Positions 26,898-36,666 are shown, counted from the first letter of the stretch. The stretch: 48,700 nt of DNA from an uncultured Clostridia bacterium (GCA_944387525.1 CALXFF010000010.1:1-48700), one strand, 5' to 3'. Numbers and translations: made by a program. The notes: generated by a model not told the origin, from the sequence alone.

Positions 26898-28028
26898 TTG
26901 AAAATTCTAATTATTGGTGAATGGTATTCTTCTAATTTAGGAGATGGAATTATTTGTGAAAATGTAGAAAAAATTGTAAGAGAAATATACAAAGAAAAAA
27001 ATGTAACTATAGATAGAGCTGATATATCTCTTAGAGATGGATTTATAAAAAATAGTGAACATATAGTAAACGGTAGAATACGTAAGGTAAATTATATAAG
27101 AAATATATTGTATAAAAGTGAGTACTTAACATATAAGTTACAAGATATAAAGAATAAAAGAAAAGAAAAAATAAAAAAAATTTGTAATCATTCTTATGAT
27201 TTAGCTATATTTGCTGGTGGACATATGATTATGCCATATTTCTCATTTCAAATATATTATTTTGTTAAGTATTTAGTTAACTCGGGAACGAAAGTAATTT
27301 TTAATGCGTGTGGGGTAGGAGAAATTAAAAGTCGAATTTTGTTGAATAAAGTTAGACAGGCTCTTATGAATAAAAATGTTGTATATATTTCTTCAAGAGA
27401 TAATGTGGAAAAATTAAAAAAAGAATATCTAATCGGAGATAAAAAATTACTGGTTAAAAAAACATATGATCCAGCGATTTTCACTAATGAAACATATGGT
27501 GTAAAAAAGGATATTAGTTCTGAAGTTATTGGATTAGGAATAATGAATTTGTTAGATGAAAAAAAAGAAGATGTTATAAAATTCTGGAAAAGTATTATTG
27601 ATAATATTGAGAAGCAAGGAAAAAGATGGCAGATTTTTTGCAATGGCTCACAAGAAGATTATGAATTGGCTTGTGAGTGCTTAAGGAATGTTAAGACGAA
27701 TAATAGTGGTATGATAAATATAGCTCCAAAGCCTAATAGACCTATAGATTTAGTTAAATTAATTTCAAAATATAAAAGTATAATATCTTTTAGGTTACAT
27801 AGTCATATTATAGCTTACTCATTAGATATACCTACAATTGCAATTGTATGGAATGAAAAAGTAAAATTTTTTTTTAAAGATTTAAATTTAGAAGATAGGT
27901 GTTTTGAAATAAAAGATAAACCAGAAGATATTGTAAAAAAATTGTTAGAGGTCGAATCTAGTAAGTATGATAAATCTATAAAAGATAAACAAAGGGGTAT
28001 AATAAGAAATAATTTAATGATTTTTTAA
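26898..28028 (+). CDS. Polysaccharide pyruvyltransferase family protein
   Basis: A 376-residue protein of the PS_pyruv_trans family, which adds pyruvate ketals (from PEP) to sugars of surface polymers. The N-terminus GEWYSSNLGDGIICEN is the family opening, and FAGGHMI lies in the first half. The signature SFRLHSHIIAYSLDIPTIAI is present, with the conserved RLHSH, followed by VWNEKVKFFFKDL. The start is TTG 26898, 7 bases after AGGGGG (26885-26890). A negatively charged ketal would make the polymer anionic (inference). It ends three bases into the leader of the beta-helix gene. Confidence 0.9.
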   Translation: MKILIIGEWYSSNLGDGIICENVEKIVREIYKEKNVTIDRADISLRDGFIKNSEHIVNGRIRKVNYIRNILYKSEYLTYKLQDIKNKRKEKIKKICNHSYDLAIFAGGHMIMPYFSFQIYYFVKYLVNSGTKVIFNACGVGEIKSRILLNKVRQALMNKNVVYISSRDNVEKLKKEYLIGDKKLLVKKTYDPAIFTNETYGVKKDISSEVIGLGIMNLLDEKKEDVIKFWKSIIDNIEKQGKRWQIFCNGSQEDYELACECLRNVKTNNSGMINIAPKPNRPIDLVKLISKYKSIISFRLHSHIIAYSLDIPTIAIVWNEKVKFFFKDLNLEDRCFEIKDKPEDIVKKLLEVESSKYDKSIKDKQRGIIRNNLMIF

Positions 28029-28042
28029 ATTTGGAGATGAAA

Positions 28043-29380
28043 ATGAAAAGAAAAATTAATATTAGTATCTTTCTGTTGATTATATTTGTAATATTTATTA
28101 TAATAATTTCAAATTATGATAGAATACAGCATTTAATTGAAGAGGTTATTTATAAATCATATGAAGAGCCTATTAATAAGAATACCTTAATAATTAATAA
28201 TTCTTATTTTGGTATAAATTCTAATGGTGAAAATGAAAAAGAGACAACAGAAGGAATAAATAACGTAATTGAGTACGCTTCTAAAAATAATATAAAAGAA
28301 ATTAAACTACAAAAAGGTACATATTTGGTTGGAAATATTAAAACTGATATGATTGCTGCAAGAGCTATTATATTGGAATCTAATATTTCAATAGATTTAA
28401 ACGGATCAACTATTATATTTGTAGCAAATGATAGGCCTGTTTATGCTGTGTTATCAATAATACAAAAAGAAAATGTTTCTATTAAAAATGGTGTTTTAAT
28501 TGGAGATAAAGATAAGCATATTTATGACGAAGATCTTTCTTCTACACATGAATATGGAAATGGTATAGATGTTAGAGGAAGCAAAAATATACATATTGAA
28601 AATTTAGAAATAAAAAATATGACCGGAGATGGGATTTTTATATGTGATTACCATGGAGATGATTCAGAAATGGTTATGATTAATAATTGTAATATTTTAA
28701 AAAATAGAAGACAAGGAATTTCCATAACTAGTTGTGATGGGGTTGATATATATGACAATGAAATTCATGAAGTAGGGGGAACTTGGCCACAGTCAGGAAT
28801 TGATTTGGAAGCAGATAATATTAATCATATGGTGGAAAATGTTAAAATTTATAATAATAAATTTTATAATTTTGAAGGAAGATATGCTATAATATGTAGT
28901 AAAATGGTAAATAATGTTGAAATTTTAAAAAATGAAATTAATAGTAAAATATATATTGCGGATATTAAAGGAAAATGTAAAATATATAAAAATGTTATTA
29001 AAAACGGAGATATTATTGCAGAAAAGAATGATGACAAAGATATTAATTTAATTATTATAAGTGAAAATGATATGAAAAATTCTAATATAAATTTAAAAGA
29101 TGTAAACAATGTATTAATTGGAAAAAATAAAATAAATGGAAATATTTTAATAGAATCGGCCAATGTCGCAATTTATGAAAATGAACTGATAAATGAAAAT
29201 CAAACAGAATATGGAATAAAAGTAGTTAGTAATAATGATGATATGTATTTTGTATATTGTTATCAAAATAAGATTAATGAAAATTATATAGATAAAATTA
29301 TTATACAGCAAAATAATATACAATATTATAATACCAAAGAAGAGTTGGATAAATATTTGAAAAAATTCATAAAGGAGTAA
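28043..29380 (+). CDS. Membrane-anchored right-handed beta-helix protein
   Basis: A 445-residue protein. Start ATG 28043 is chosen because GGAG (28033-28036) would touch the earlier ATG at 28037. A single N-terminal hydrophobic helix (ISIFLLIIFVIFIIIIS, about residues 6-22) should anchor or export it. From about residue 50 the sequence shows parallel beta-helix coils typical of pectate-lyase-like folds: repeated 'NVSIKNGVLIG', 'NIHIENLEIKN', 'MVMINNCNILKN', 'GVDIYDNEIHEV'. The segment GIDVRGSKNIHIEN and the later QSGIDLEADN resemble polysaccharide-acting members. It could be a lyase, epimerase or hydrolase trimming the polymer; the catalytic residues are not obvious. Confidence 0.82.
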   Translation: MKRKINISIFLLIIFVIFIIIISNYDRIQHLIEEVIYKSYEEPINKNTLIINNSYFGINSNGENEKETTEGINNVIEYASKNNIKEIKLQKGTYLVGNIKTDMIAARAIILESNISIDLNGSTIIFVANDRPVYAVLSIIQKENVSIKNGVLIGDKDKHIYDEDLSSTHEYGNGIDVRGSKNIHIENLEIKNMTGDGIFICDYHGDDSEMVMINNCNILKNRRQGISITSCDGVDIYDNEIHEVGGTWPQSGIDLEADNINHMVENVKIYNNKFYNFEGRYAIICSKMVNNVEILKNEINSKIYIADIKGKCKIYKNVIKNGDIIAEKNDDKDINLIIISENDMKNSNINLKDVNNVLIGKNKINGNILIESANVAIYENELINENQTEYGIKVVSNNDDMYFVYCYQNKINENYIDKIIIQQNNIQYYNTKEELDKYLKKFIKE

Positions 29381-29383
29381 AAA

Positions 29384-30955
29384 ATGGAATCAGATACATC
29401 AAGGCAGGTAAAAGCAGGTGCAATTTTATCATATGTTTTTGTATTTTTTAGTTTTGTTATAAACTTTATATATAGTCCAATTTTAACAAGATATTTAGGA
29501 CAGAGTCAATATGGAATTTATAGTTTAGTTATTTCTATTGTTGGATATTTGGAAATTTTGAATAATGGAATGGCAAGTACATATATAAAATTTGCAGCAA
29601 AATATGTACAAAATGAGGAAAAATTATCTAATATTAATGGGGTTATATTTGCAATATATATGATGTTTGCTTTAATATCGGTTTTGGCAGGTATAATATT
29701 AATAATTTTTTTAAAGGATATTTTTCCTAATTTTACAAATTCAGAAATAAAAGAAATGCAATTTATGCTAATGATTATGCTTGGAAACATTGTAATTATA
29801 GCAATATCAGGGCTTTTTGAATCATATATTGTGCTTAAAGAGAGATTTGTATTTCAAAAAATATTATTAATTTTGAAAAAAATATTATTGCCAATTATAA
29901 CAATACCATTATTAATAATTGGTTATAAAAGTGTAATGGTAGTTACAATTACTACATTAATTAATTTAGGAGCTTTATTAATCAATTTAAGGTATTGTTT
30001 TAAAAAATTAAATATTAGAATAGGATTTAAAAAGGTAGAAAAGGGTTTATTAAAAGAAATAGTTGTTTTTTATGTTTTTATTATTCTTACTATAATTATT
30101 GACCAGATGAATTGGAGTATTGATTCAATTATTATAGGAATGAAAAGATCGTCTAGTGAAGTAGCTGTATATACGATTGCTTCTCAGATAAATTCTATAT
30201 ATATGACACTTGCAACAACTATATCAAGCGTATTTGTACCAAAAATACATTTTATTGTGAATCAAGTAAAAGATGAAGATGAGAAAAATAAACAATTATT
30301 GGATTTAGTGACTAGAACTGGAAGAATACAATGCATGACAATTTTTATGATTTTATTTGGATTTATATTTTTTGGTAGACAATTTATTTTGTTGCTATAT
30401 GGAAAAGATTATGAACTAGCTTACGTGGTAACCTTATTATTAATAGTACCTATTTCTTTTTCAGTAATAAAAGGAAATTTGCTAGAAGTATATAGAGCAA
30501 AAGATAAGCAAAAAGTAAGAACTCTTATTTACTTATTCATAGCTATTATAAATGCAATAATAAGTTATTTTGCATGTGATAAATATGGAATAATAGGTTC
30601 AGCATTAGGCACAACAATTTCAATAATAGTTGGGAATATTATTATTATAAATATTTATGATCATAAAGTTATAAAAATAAACATGATAAAATTTTGGAAA
30701 TCAATTGCTAAGATTGTGCCAGCATTTATTATACCAGTTATAGTGGGAATTATTTTAACACAAACTGTGAATTTTGAAAATATTTATTTATATATATGTA
30801 GTATGGTTGGATTTGTTATAGTATACGCTGTGAGCATATATTTGATAGCCTTAAATAAACAAGAGAAGGATTTATTACATGGAATTATATTTGTTCCAAT
30901 AAACAAGTTAAAAAATAGGTTTACTACAAATATAAGAGGGAGGAGAATAAGATGA
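29384..30955 (+). CDS. Wzx-type lipid-linked repeat unit flippase
   Basis: A 523-residue integral membrane protein with about fourteen hydrophobic helices, of the polysaccharide biosynthesis (MATE-like/MOP) family. The N-terminus is typical: VKAGAILSYVFVFFSFVINF, then SPILTRYLGQSQYGIYSL. It should flip undecaprenyl-linked repeat units to the outside. ATG 29384 follows AAAGGAG, three bases after the beta-helix gene. Its TGA overlaps the ATG of the PP-loop gene (ATGA). A basic C-terminal tail (NKLKNRFTTNIRGRRIR) ends in the cytoplasm. Confidence 0.93.
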   Translation: MESDTSRQVKAGAILSYVFVFFSFVINFIYSPILTRYLGQSQYGIYSLVISIVGYLEILNNGMASTYIKFAAKYVQNEEKLSNINGVIFAIYMMFALISVLAGIILIIFLKDIFPNFTNSEIKEMQFMLMIMLGNIVIIAISGLFESYIVLKERFVFQKILLILKKILLPIITIPLLIIGYKSVMVVTITTLINLGALLINLRYCFKKLNIRIGFKKVEKGLLKEIVVFYVFIILTIIIDQMNWSIDSIIIGMKRSSSEVAVYTIASQINSIYMTLATTISSVFVPKIHFIVNQVKDEDEKNKQLLDLVTRTGRIQCMTIFMILFGFIFFGRQFILLLYGKDYELAYVVTLLLIVPISFSVIKGNLLEVYRAKDKQKVRTLIYLFIAIINAIISYFACDKYGIIGSALGTTISIIVGNIIIINIYDHKVIKINMIKFWKSIAKIVPAFIIPVIVGIILTQTVNFENIYLYICSMVGFVIVYAVSIYLIALNKQEKDLLHGIIFVPINKLKNRFTTNIRGRRIR

Positions 30956-32170
30956 TAATAATAAATAAGCCACAAGTAATTGTGGAAGGAGATTTTGCTA
31001 GACTAGAAAGTGAAATAGAAATAGATGGAAAAAAAGAAGAATTTTGGTTTAAAACAGCAAAAAATAAAGCAAAATATTTATGTACCGAAAAAGCAGATGC
31101 TTTTTTAGTAGGTTTGCTTTTTTATGCAATGATAGAAAATCAGGATATAAAAATAATAGGAGTGCCAGTTTCACAAAGGATTATTTATGGTATTACACAT
31201 TATTTAATACCAGCTTTAGTTCGGTAAGTATAGTACATTGCATAAAATTAACATTTTATGCAAAACGTCTAATAAAAAATTAGATTCTGCTGAAAAAAAT
31301 GGGACTGGAATCTCTTGTGGGATAGATTCATTTTATACTATAAAAACACACACAAATGATGAAGAATGTCCTGAGGCAATGAAAGTAAATTGTCTGACTT
31401 TTTTTAATGTTGGTTCTCATGGTGATAAAGGTGGGGAAAAGGCAAGATCTTTATACATGAAAAGAAAAGAAAATTCAGAAAAATTTGCAAAAGAGTTTGA
31501 ATATGATTTTCTTGAGATGGATTCTAATATTAGTGATATTATAAAGTTAAATTACCCAATGACACATACCTATAGAAATTGTGCAGCGGTATTAGCGATG
31601 CAAAAATATTTTTCTACTTATTATTATTCATCGGGATATAGTATTTATGATTTTAAAATAGCAAAAGAAAGTTCTGCATATTATGATACATTTATTTTTA
31701 GTGCATTAAGTAATGAAAATGTAACTTTCTATTCAACTGGTGTAACCAAGACAAGGATGGAAAAAACGATTAGTGTAGCAGAATATGCACCTTCATATAA
31801 ATTTTTAAATATTTGTACTAGACAATTTGAAAATTGCGGTATATGTGAAAAATGTATAAGAACGCAATTATCGTTAGATGCTGTAGGAAAACTAAATGAA
31901 TATAAAGATGTTTTCAATGTAGATAATTATTATAATAATAGAAATAAGTATTATAAAAAATTATTGAAAGAAATACATAAAGGTAATATATATTATAAAG
32001 AGATTTATAAATACATGAAAGAACATAAAATACGAATCCCAATTATGATACATATTCTATCTTTCATTCCTAATAAAGAAGATGTAAAACATTTTGGAAA
32101 AAAGTTTTTGCAAAAGGTTTCAAGTGAAAAGCAATATGAAGACATAATAAAAAAAGTTCATCAAGGTTAA
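30952..32170 (+). pseudogene. Frameshifted PP-loop (ATP-pyrophosphatase-like) protein in the polysaccharide operon
   Basis: Two frames together make one protein of about 405 residues once a single extra base near 31220-31228 is removed. The first part (30952-31227) runs INKPQVIVEGDFARLE to THYLIPALVR; the second (open from 31220) continues with KYSTLHKINILCKTSNKK. Near the new N-terminal third is GTGISCGIDSFYTI, a PP-loop-like SGGxDS motif in which one Gly is Cys. A C-terminal cluster ENCGICEKCIRTQ gives three cysteines of a possible metal site. Such proteins occur in surface-polysaccharide loci, perhaps as amide- or nucleotide-forming enzymes; the reaction is unknown. No slippery sequence is visible, so it is either a real lesion or a sequencing error. 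Confidence 0.75.
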
Positions 32171-32218
32171 TTAAATTATTACAAAAATAACATTTAAATG
32201 ACATTTTTGTAACAAATA

Positions 32219-32247
32219 TTGAACAAAAAATCTTCCTTATATATACT
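32219..32247 (+). promoter_or_regulatory. Promoter for the LRR-dockerin/cohesin gene pair
   Basis: TTGAAC at 32219-32224 and TATACT at 32242-32247 with a 17-base spacer. It gives the surface-protein pair a transcript separate from the sugar-assembly genes. Confidence 0.7.
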
Positions 32248-32281
32248 AATGATGAATAACTATGTAGAAAGGAACAAATAT

Positions 32282-34135
32282 ATGACAAAAAGAATTATAA
32301 TCACAGTAATAGTATGCATTGTTGCAATATTAGGTTTAAAATATAGTAAATCATATGCAGCTGAAGTAGACATTACCTCTAACTTCAAAGATGAGAACTT
32401 GAAAAATGCAATACTAGAACTTGCAAAAGAAGCAACAGAAGATGAAAATAAAACACAAATATATGAATCAGATATAGATAAAATAGTAGAAATGCCAGGA
32501 GGAACATCACTTAAGTTAGCAAATAAAGACATAAAAGATTTATCTGGAATAGAAGTATTTGCTGGAAAAGGAGTAACATGGATATTCTTAGACTGGAATG
32601 AATTAACAGATTTAACACCATTAAGCAGTTTAACAGAATTAACAAAAATATCATTTAGTGGAAATACAGTTACAGATTTAACACCATTGGCATCACTTGA
32701 AAATTTGCGTAATTTAACAGCAATAAATAATAATATAGAAACTTTAGAGCCAATAGCAAATTTAAGCAATATTGAATACATATGCTTAGATGGTAATAAA
32801 TTAACTTCAATACAAGAAATTTCAAACTGGACTAACTTAGAAGAAATATCTTTTTCTAATAATTTGATTGAACAAATACCTAATTTAGAACAATTGCAAG
32901 GACTAGAAAAAATTAATCTAAACGGTAATAAAATACAGTCATTATCACAAATATCGAATTTAGAAGCATTAACAAATTTAGAAATTGATAATAATGGATT
33001 AACTTCATTAGAAGGATTAGAAAAACTAAATAATTTACAGATATTAAGTTGTAGTAATAACCAAATTTCGGACATAACTCCAATAACTAAATTAGAAAAT
33101 TTAGAAAATCTAAATTTGAATGCAAATCAAATTGAAGATATAAGTGGATTGGAAAACAATATTAATTTGAAATATTTGTATGTGGACAATAATAATATAT
33201 TAGATTTTGTAGTCTTAGAAAGGCTGGGCAATTTATCTAAATATTCTATGTATAACCAAAAGATATCAGTAGAAATAAAAGAAAAGATAACAGCTAATAA
33301 TGTTTTAATACCATTACCAGATTTATATACTAATTTATATGATTCAAATTCATTCATATATGTAGAAGGACTTACAACCGAAGTGGAAGGTACTGATGAT
33401 TATGAAGTAAATGTAACCAATACACAAATTCAATTAAAATCTGAGGATTTAGAAAATGGAAGTATAATAGTTAAAGTATCTGATGCATATAATACAATAT
33501 TAAGATACCAAATAACTTTAGATAAACAAGCACCGATAATTACAGGTGTAGAAAATAATGAAACATATATAGAGCCAATAACTATAACATCAGAAGATAC
33601 TGATATAGAAGAAGTTATATTAACAAAAGATGGTGAACAAATTGAATATTCTATAGGACAAGCTATCTCAGATGTCGGAAAATATGTATTAGAAGTTTCT
33701 GATTTTGCAGGAAATAAAACTGTTATTAATTTTGAAATAAAAACTGAATTTAATGATAACATAGATAATTACGAAATAAAAGATAATTATATAATTGGAA
33801 TATCATCTAATACGGCATTAGAACAGTTTAGTGTAATTTTAAATGCTAATGTAGAGTATAATGTGTATAGTGGTGAACAGCAAATTACAAGTGAACAGAT
33901 TATAAAAACAGGAGATTTATTAGTTACTGAATTTGAAAATAGTTATTATTTAATTGTAAATGGTGATGGGAATAAAGATGGATATGCAGATATAACGGAT
34001 TTACTTTTCTTAAAAAGATATTTGCTAAAAATGATAACATTTGATGAATATTCTGAAAAAGCAATGGATTTAAATACAGATGAAGTGGTAGATATAACAG
34101 ATTTGTTATTAATGAGAAGATTATTAATAGAATAA
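32282..34135 (+). CDS. Secreted leucine-rich-repeat protein with C-terminal dockerin
   Basis: A 617-residue exported protein. The start is ATG 32282, 8 bases after AAAGGA, giving a clean signal peptide (KRIIITVIVCIVAILGLKYSKSYA, cut near AYA-AEV). About eleven internalin/SDS22-type leucine-rich repeats of 21-23 residues follow (LTDLTPLSSLTELTKIS, NNQISDITPITKLENLENL). An Ig-like beta domain comes next (QAPIITGVENNETYIE to NKTVINFEIK). The last 60 residues are a type I-like dockerin: two calcium-loop motifs, DGNKDGYADITD and DLNTDEVVDITD, each followed by LLFLKRYLL or LLLMRRLLI. Both loops keep D1, N3, D5 and D12. The dockerin should attach the protein to a cohesin, and the next gene encodes a candidate. 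Confidence 0.88.
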   Translation: MTKRIIITVIVCIVAILGLKYSKSYAAEVDITSNFKDENLKNAILELAKEATEDENKTQIYESDIDKIVEMPGGTSLKLANKDIKDLSGIEVFAGKGVTWIFLDWNELTDLTPLSSLTELTKISFSGNTVTDLTPLASLENLRNLTAINNNIETLEPIANLSNIEYICLDGNKLTSIQEISNWTNLEEISFSNNLIEQIPNLEQLQGLEKINLNGNKIQSLSQISNLEALTNLEIDNNGLTSLEGLEKLNNLQILSCSNNQISDITPITKLENLENLNLNANQIEDISGLENNINLKYLYVDNNNILDFVVLERLGNLSKYSMYNQKISVEIKEKITANNVLIPLPDLYTNLYDSNSFIYVEGLTTEVEGTDDYEVNVTNTQIQLKSEDLENGSIIVKVSDAYNTILRYQITLDKQAPIITGVENNETYIEPITITSEDTDIEEVILTKDGEQIEYSIGQAISDVGKYVLEVSDFAGNKTVINFEIKTEFNDNIDNYEIKDNYIIGISSNTALEQFSVILNANVEYNVYSGEQQITSEQIIKTGDLLVTEFENSYYLIVNGDGNKDGYADITDLLFLKRYLLKMITFDEYSEKAMDLNTDEVVDITDLLLMRRLLIE

Positions 34136-34153
34136 GGTGTAATAGGTGAAAAA

Positions 34154-34855
34154 ATGAATATTATAAAAAGATTATTATTTATATTATTACTCTGTTTAAT
34201 GTTTATTCAACTTTTAGCAACCTCAGTTAAGGCAGCAACGATTAATATGAAATTGTTACCTAACAAAGAACAAATTGAAATTGATGATGAAACAACAATA
34301 GAGATACAATTAAGTTTAACTGAATTTGATAATATCCCAGAAAATATAGTTTTAGGATGTTATGCAGAGATCGAATATGATAAAGAGTTATTAAGTTTTA
34401 ATAGTATAGAAGGACAAAATGGATGGAATGTAGAATTTAATGAACAAACTAATAAATTAGTATTAGATGTTGATAGTGCTAAAGCAAATACCGTTATAGC
34501 TAACATAATATTTAATATTAATGCAAATGAAATTAGTAAGAATGAAAACACAACTATAGCATTGAAAAATTTAGTTTTAACTGATGGTAATTTTAAAATA
34601 AATTCTGAATTACAAACACAGGTTGAAATATTAACAAGTAAAAGAAATCAGGATAATGTTCAAAGAGTACAAGAAATATATACAACATCTGGTCAAAAGA
34701 TTACAAACAATAAATTAGCATCATTAGATGAAACTACTTTGCAAGATAGAATTTTACCATATGTAGGAAATGGAAAAGCTATTTTAATAGCTATTGGAAT
34801 ATTATTAGTTTTAGTAATAATTTTTAAAATTAAATCTAGAAAAATAAAATATTAA
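34154..34855 (+). CDS. Membrane-anchored cohesin-like protein
   Basis: A 233-residue protein with an N-terminal signal peptide (ILLLCLMFIQLLATSVKA) and a C-terminal membrane helix (ILIAIGILLVLVIIF, about 212-228) ending in a basic tail. Between them, about residues 30-160, the pattern fits a cohesin: IEIQLSLTEFDNIPENIVLG, AEIEYDKELLSF, and VIANIIFNINANEISKNENTTI match the usual 'conserved strand, YDP-like turn, then F-x-V-x-A' layout. The immediate upstream gene ends with a dockerin and shares its promoter, which strongly suggests a receptor-ligand pair. No sortase motif is seen; the anchor is the transmembrane helix. Cohesin identity is from pattern, not a search. Confidence 0.75.
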   Translation: MNIIKRLLFILLLCLMFIQLLATSVKAATINMKLLPNKEQIEIDDETTIEIQLSLTEFDNIPENIVLGCYAEIEYDKELLSFNSIEGQNGWNVEFNEQTNKLVLDVDSAKANTVIANIIFNINANEISKNENTTIALKNLVLTDGNFKINSELQTQVEILTSKRNQDNVQRVQEIYTTSGQKITNNKLASLDETTLQDRILPYVGNGKAILIAIGILLVLVIIFKIKSRKIKY

Positions 34856-34861
34856 AATATA

Positions 34862-34890
34862 TTGCCAAATTTTGATTTTGAATGTATACT
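34862..34890 (+). promoter_or_regulatory. Promoter for the Wzz/BY-kinase/phosphatase genes
   Basis: TTGCCA at 34862-34867 and TATACT at 34885-34890, spacer 17, lie between the cohesin-like gene and the Wzz-like gene. The control module therefore can be transcribed independently. Confidence 0.65.
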
Positions 34891-34933
34891 ATATAAGTAA
34901 AAAGTCAAAAGAAGAGAAATAAGGGGAGGAAGT

Positions 34934-35659
34934 ATGGAAGAATTAGATTTAAAAGAATTATTTGAAATATTTTGGAGTAAAAAGGTACAAATAATATTAA
35001 TAATATTAATATTTGCAGTAATAGGTATAATATATACAATGGGGTTTGTAACACCAGTATATACATCATCAACAACATTAGTATTAGCAACAGCAAATAG
35101 AGAAAATCAAGGAACAACCAATACTACTAATTCAATAACTACATCAGATATTACTTTAAACTCAAATTTAGTATCTACATATAGTGTATTAGTTAGAAGT
35201 AAAGATGTATTAGGACAAGTTATATCTAATCTTGGTATTGATATTTCATGGGAACAATTAAGAAACAATGTAACAGTAAGTTCAGTAGAAGATACAGAAG
35301 TATTAGAAATATCAGTAACAAATGGAAATCCACAATATGCAGCAGATATAGCAAATGAAATAGCAAAAGTATTTTCAGATAAAGTTGCTGAAATATATAA
35401 TATTAATAACGTACATATTGTTGATGAAGCAGAAACACCAACAGGACCATCTAATATAAATCATACTAAAGATGTTATAATTTTTGCTTTTATAGGAGTA
35501 GTAGTAGCTGTAATATATGTATTGATTGCTAATATGCTAGATACTACTATAAAATCAGCAGATGACATAGAAAGACAATTTAAATTACCAGTATTGGCAT
35601 CTATACCAATCTATGGTGCAGATATGCAAAAGAAAAAGGGAAAAGGAGGTAGAAAATAA
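34934..35659 (+). CDS. Wzz-like chain-length determinant / BY-kinase activator (YveK/CapA type)
   Basis: A 241-residue membrane protein with two helices (about 20-40 and 172-190) around an extracellular Wzz domain. The first helix is followed by VYTSSTTLVLA, a typical Wzz strand. The C-terminal cytoplasmic tail (DDIERQFKLPVLASIPIYG) is the kinase-activating segment. These proteins set polymer length and stimulate the partner tyrosine kinase. It begins at ATG 34934 after GGGGAGG. Its stop overlaps the kinase start codon (TAATG), so the two are made together. Confidence 0.93.
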   Translation: MEELDLKELFEIFWSKKVQIILIILIFAVIGIIYTMGFVTPVYTSSTTLVLATANRENQGTTNTTNSITTSDITLNSNLVSTYSVLVRSKDVLGQVISNLGIDISWEQLRNNVTVSSVEDTEVLEISVTNGNPQYAADIANEIAKVFSDKVAEIYNINNVHIVDEAETPTGPSNINHTKDVIIFAFIGVVVAVIYVLIANMLDTTIKSADDIERQFKLPVLASIPIYGADMQKKKGKGGRK

Positions 35660-36666
35660 TGAAAAAGGAATTAATAGCAGAATTAGATCCAAAATCTCCT
35701 ATTTCTGAAGTATTTAGAACATTAAGAACAAATATACAATTTATGAATACTAAAGGAAAGTTAAAAACAATTTTAGTAACATCAACTTTTCCAGGTGAGG
35801 GAAAAAGTTGGGTAGCATCAAATTTAGCAGTTACTTTTGCTCAAGCTGGGAAAAAAGTTGTTTTAATTGATGCAGACATGAGAAAAGGTAGACAATACAA
35901 CATTTTTGGTATTTCACCAATACCAGGACTTTCAAATTACTTATCTGGAGTAGATATTGATGATGAAGAAAGAGATATAACAGATATAGCTGACTATGTT
36001 CAGGATACAGAAGTTGATAACTTATTTGTTATGCCAGCAGGAAACATTCCGCCAAACCCATCAGAATTATTAATTTCACCACAAATGGTTGATTTATTAG
36101 AACAACTAAAAGAATTATGTGATATAGTAATAGTTGATGGAACACCAAATGAATTAGTAACTGATTCTCTAATTATAACAAGATTAGTAGATTCAACAAT
36201 TATTGTTACAGCTGCTAAACAAACCAAAAAAGATAATCTAAGAAGAGCTATACAAAACATACAAAATGTTGGGGGAAAAATAGCAGGAGTTGTTGTAAAT
36301 AAAGTACCAATAGCTGCTAAAAAATATGAACAATCATATTATTATGGTTCAACAGAAATAAATAAAGCTAGAAGTGATATAAGAAAGGCAGTTAAAAATA
36401 ATTTAAGAGCGCAAAGTTCAAATGGCACACAAAAAAGATCTCAAAATACTGCTAGCAAAAGAATAACTAATAATTCAAATAGAGTGGAACATACAAACTC
36501 AAGGGCAAGATTAGAGAATAGAAACGAAAATCAAAACAGAGACAAAGACGAATTACAAAGAAATATAAAAGTTAATAGTTCTAGTGATATATCACTAGAA
36601 AAAACAAATGATATTTTAAAACAAATTAATGAATATATAGATAAAGAAAAGAAAAATTTACAATAA
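35659..36666 (+). CDS. CpsD/CapB-family bacterial tyrosine kinase with an extended C-terminal tail
   Basis: A 335-residue BY-kinase that autophosphorylates and controls polysaccharide export with Wzz. The Walker A motif is STFPGEGKSWVASNLA (about 49-64), Walker A' is VVLIDADMRKGR, and Walker B is VIVDGTP. After the ATPase core come tyrosines at about 215-224 (YEQSYYYG), then a tail of about 110 residues rich in Asn, Arg, Ser and Glu without tyrosines. Typical family members end shortly after a tyrosine cluster, so here the cluster is internal and the tail is additional. TAATG couples it to the Wzz-like gene. The phosphatase gene follows. Confidence 0.93.
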   Translation: MKKELIAELDPKSPISEVFRTLRTNIQFMNTKGKLKTILVTSTFPGEGKSWVASNLAVTFAQAGKKVVLIDADMRKGRQYNIFGISPIPGLSNYLSGVDIDDEERDITDIADYVQDTEVDNLFVMPAGNIPPNPSELLISPQMVDLLEQLKELCDIVIVDGTPNELVTDSLIITRLVDSTIIVTAAKQTKKDNLRRAIQNIQNVGGKIAGVVVNKVPIAAKKYEQSYYYGSTEINKARSDIRKAVKNNLRAQSSNGTQKRSQNTASKRITNNSNRVEHTNSRARLENRNENQNRDKDELQRNIKVNSSSDISLEKTNDILKQINEYIDKEKKNLQ

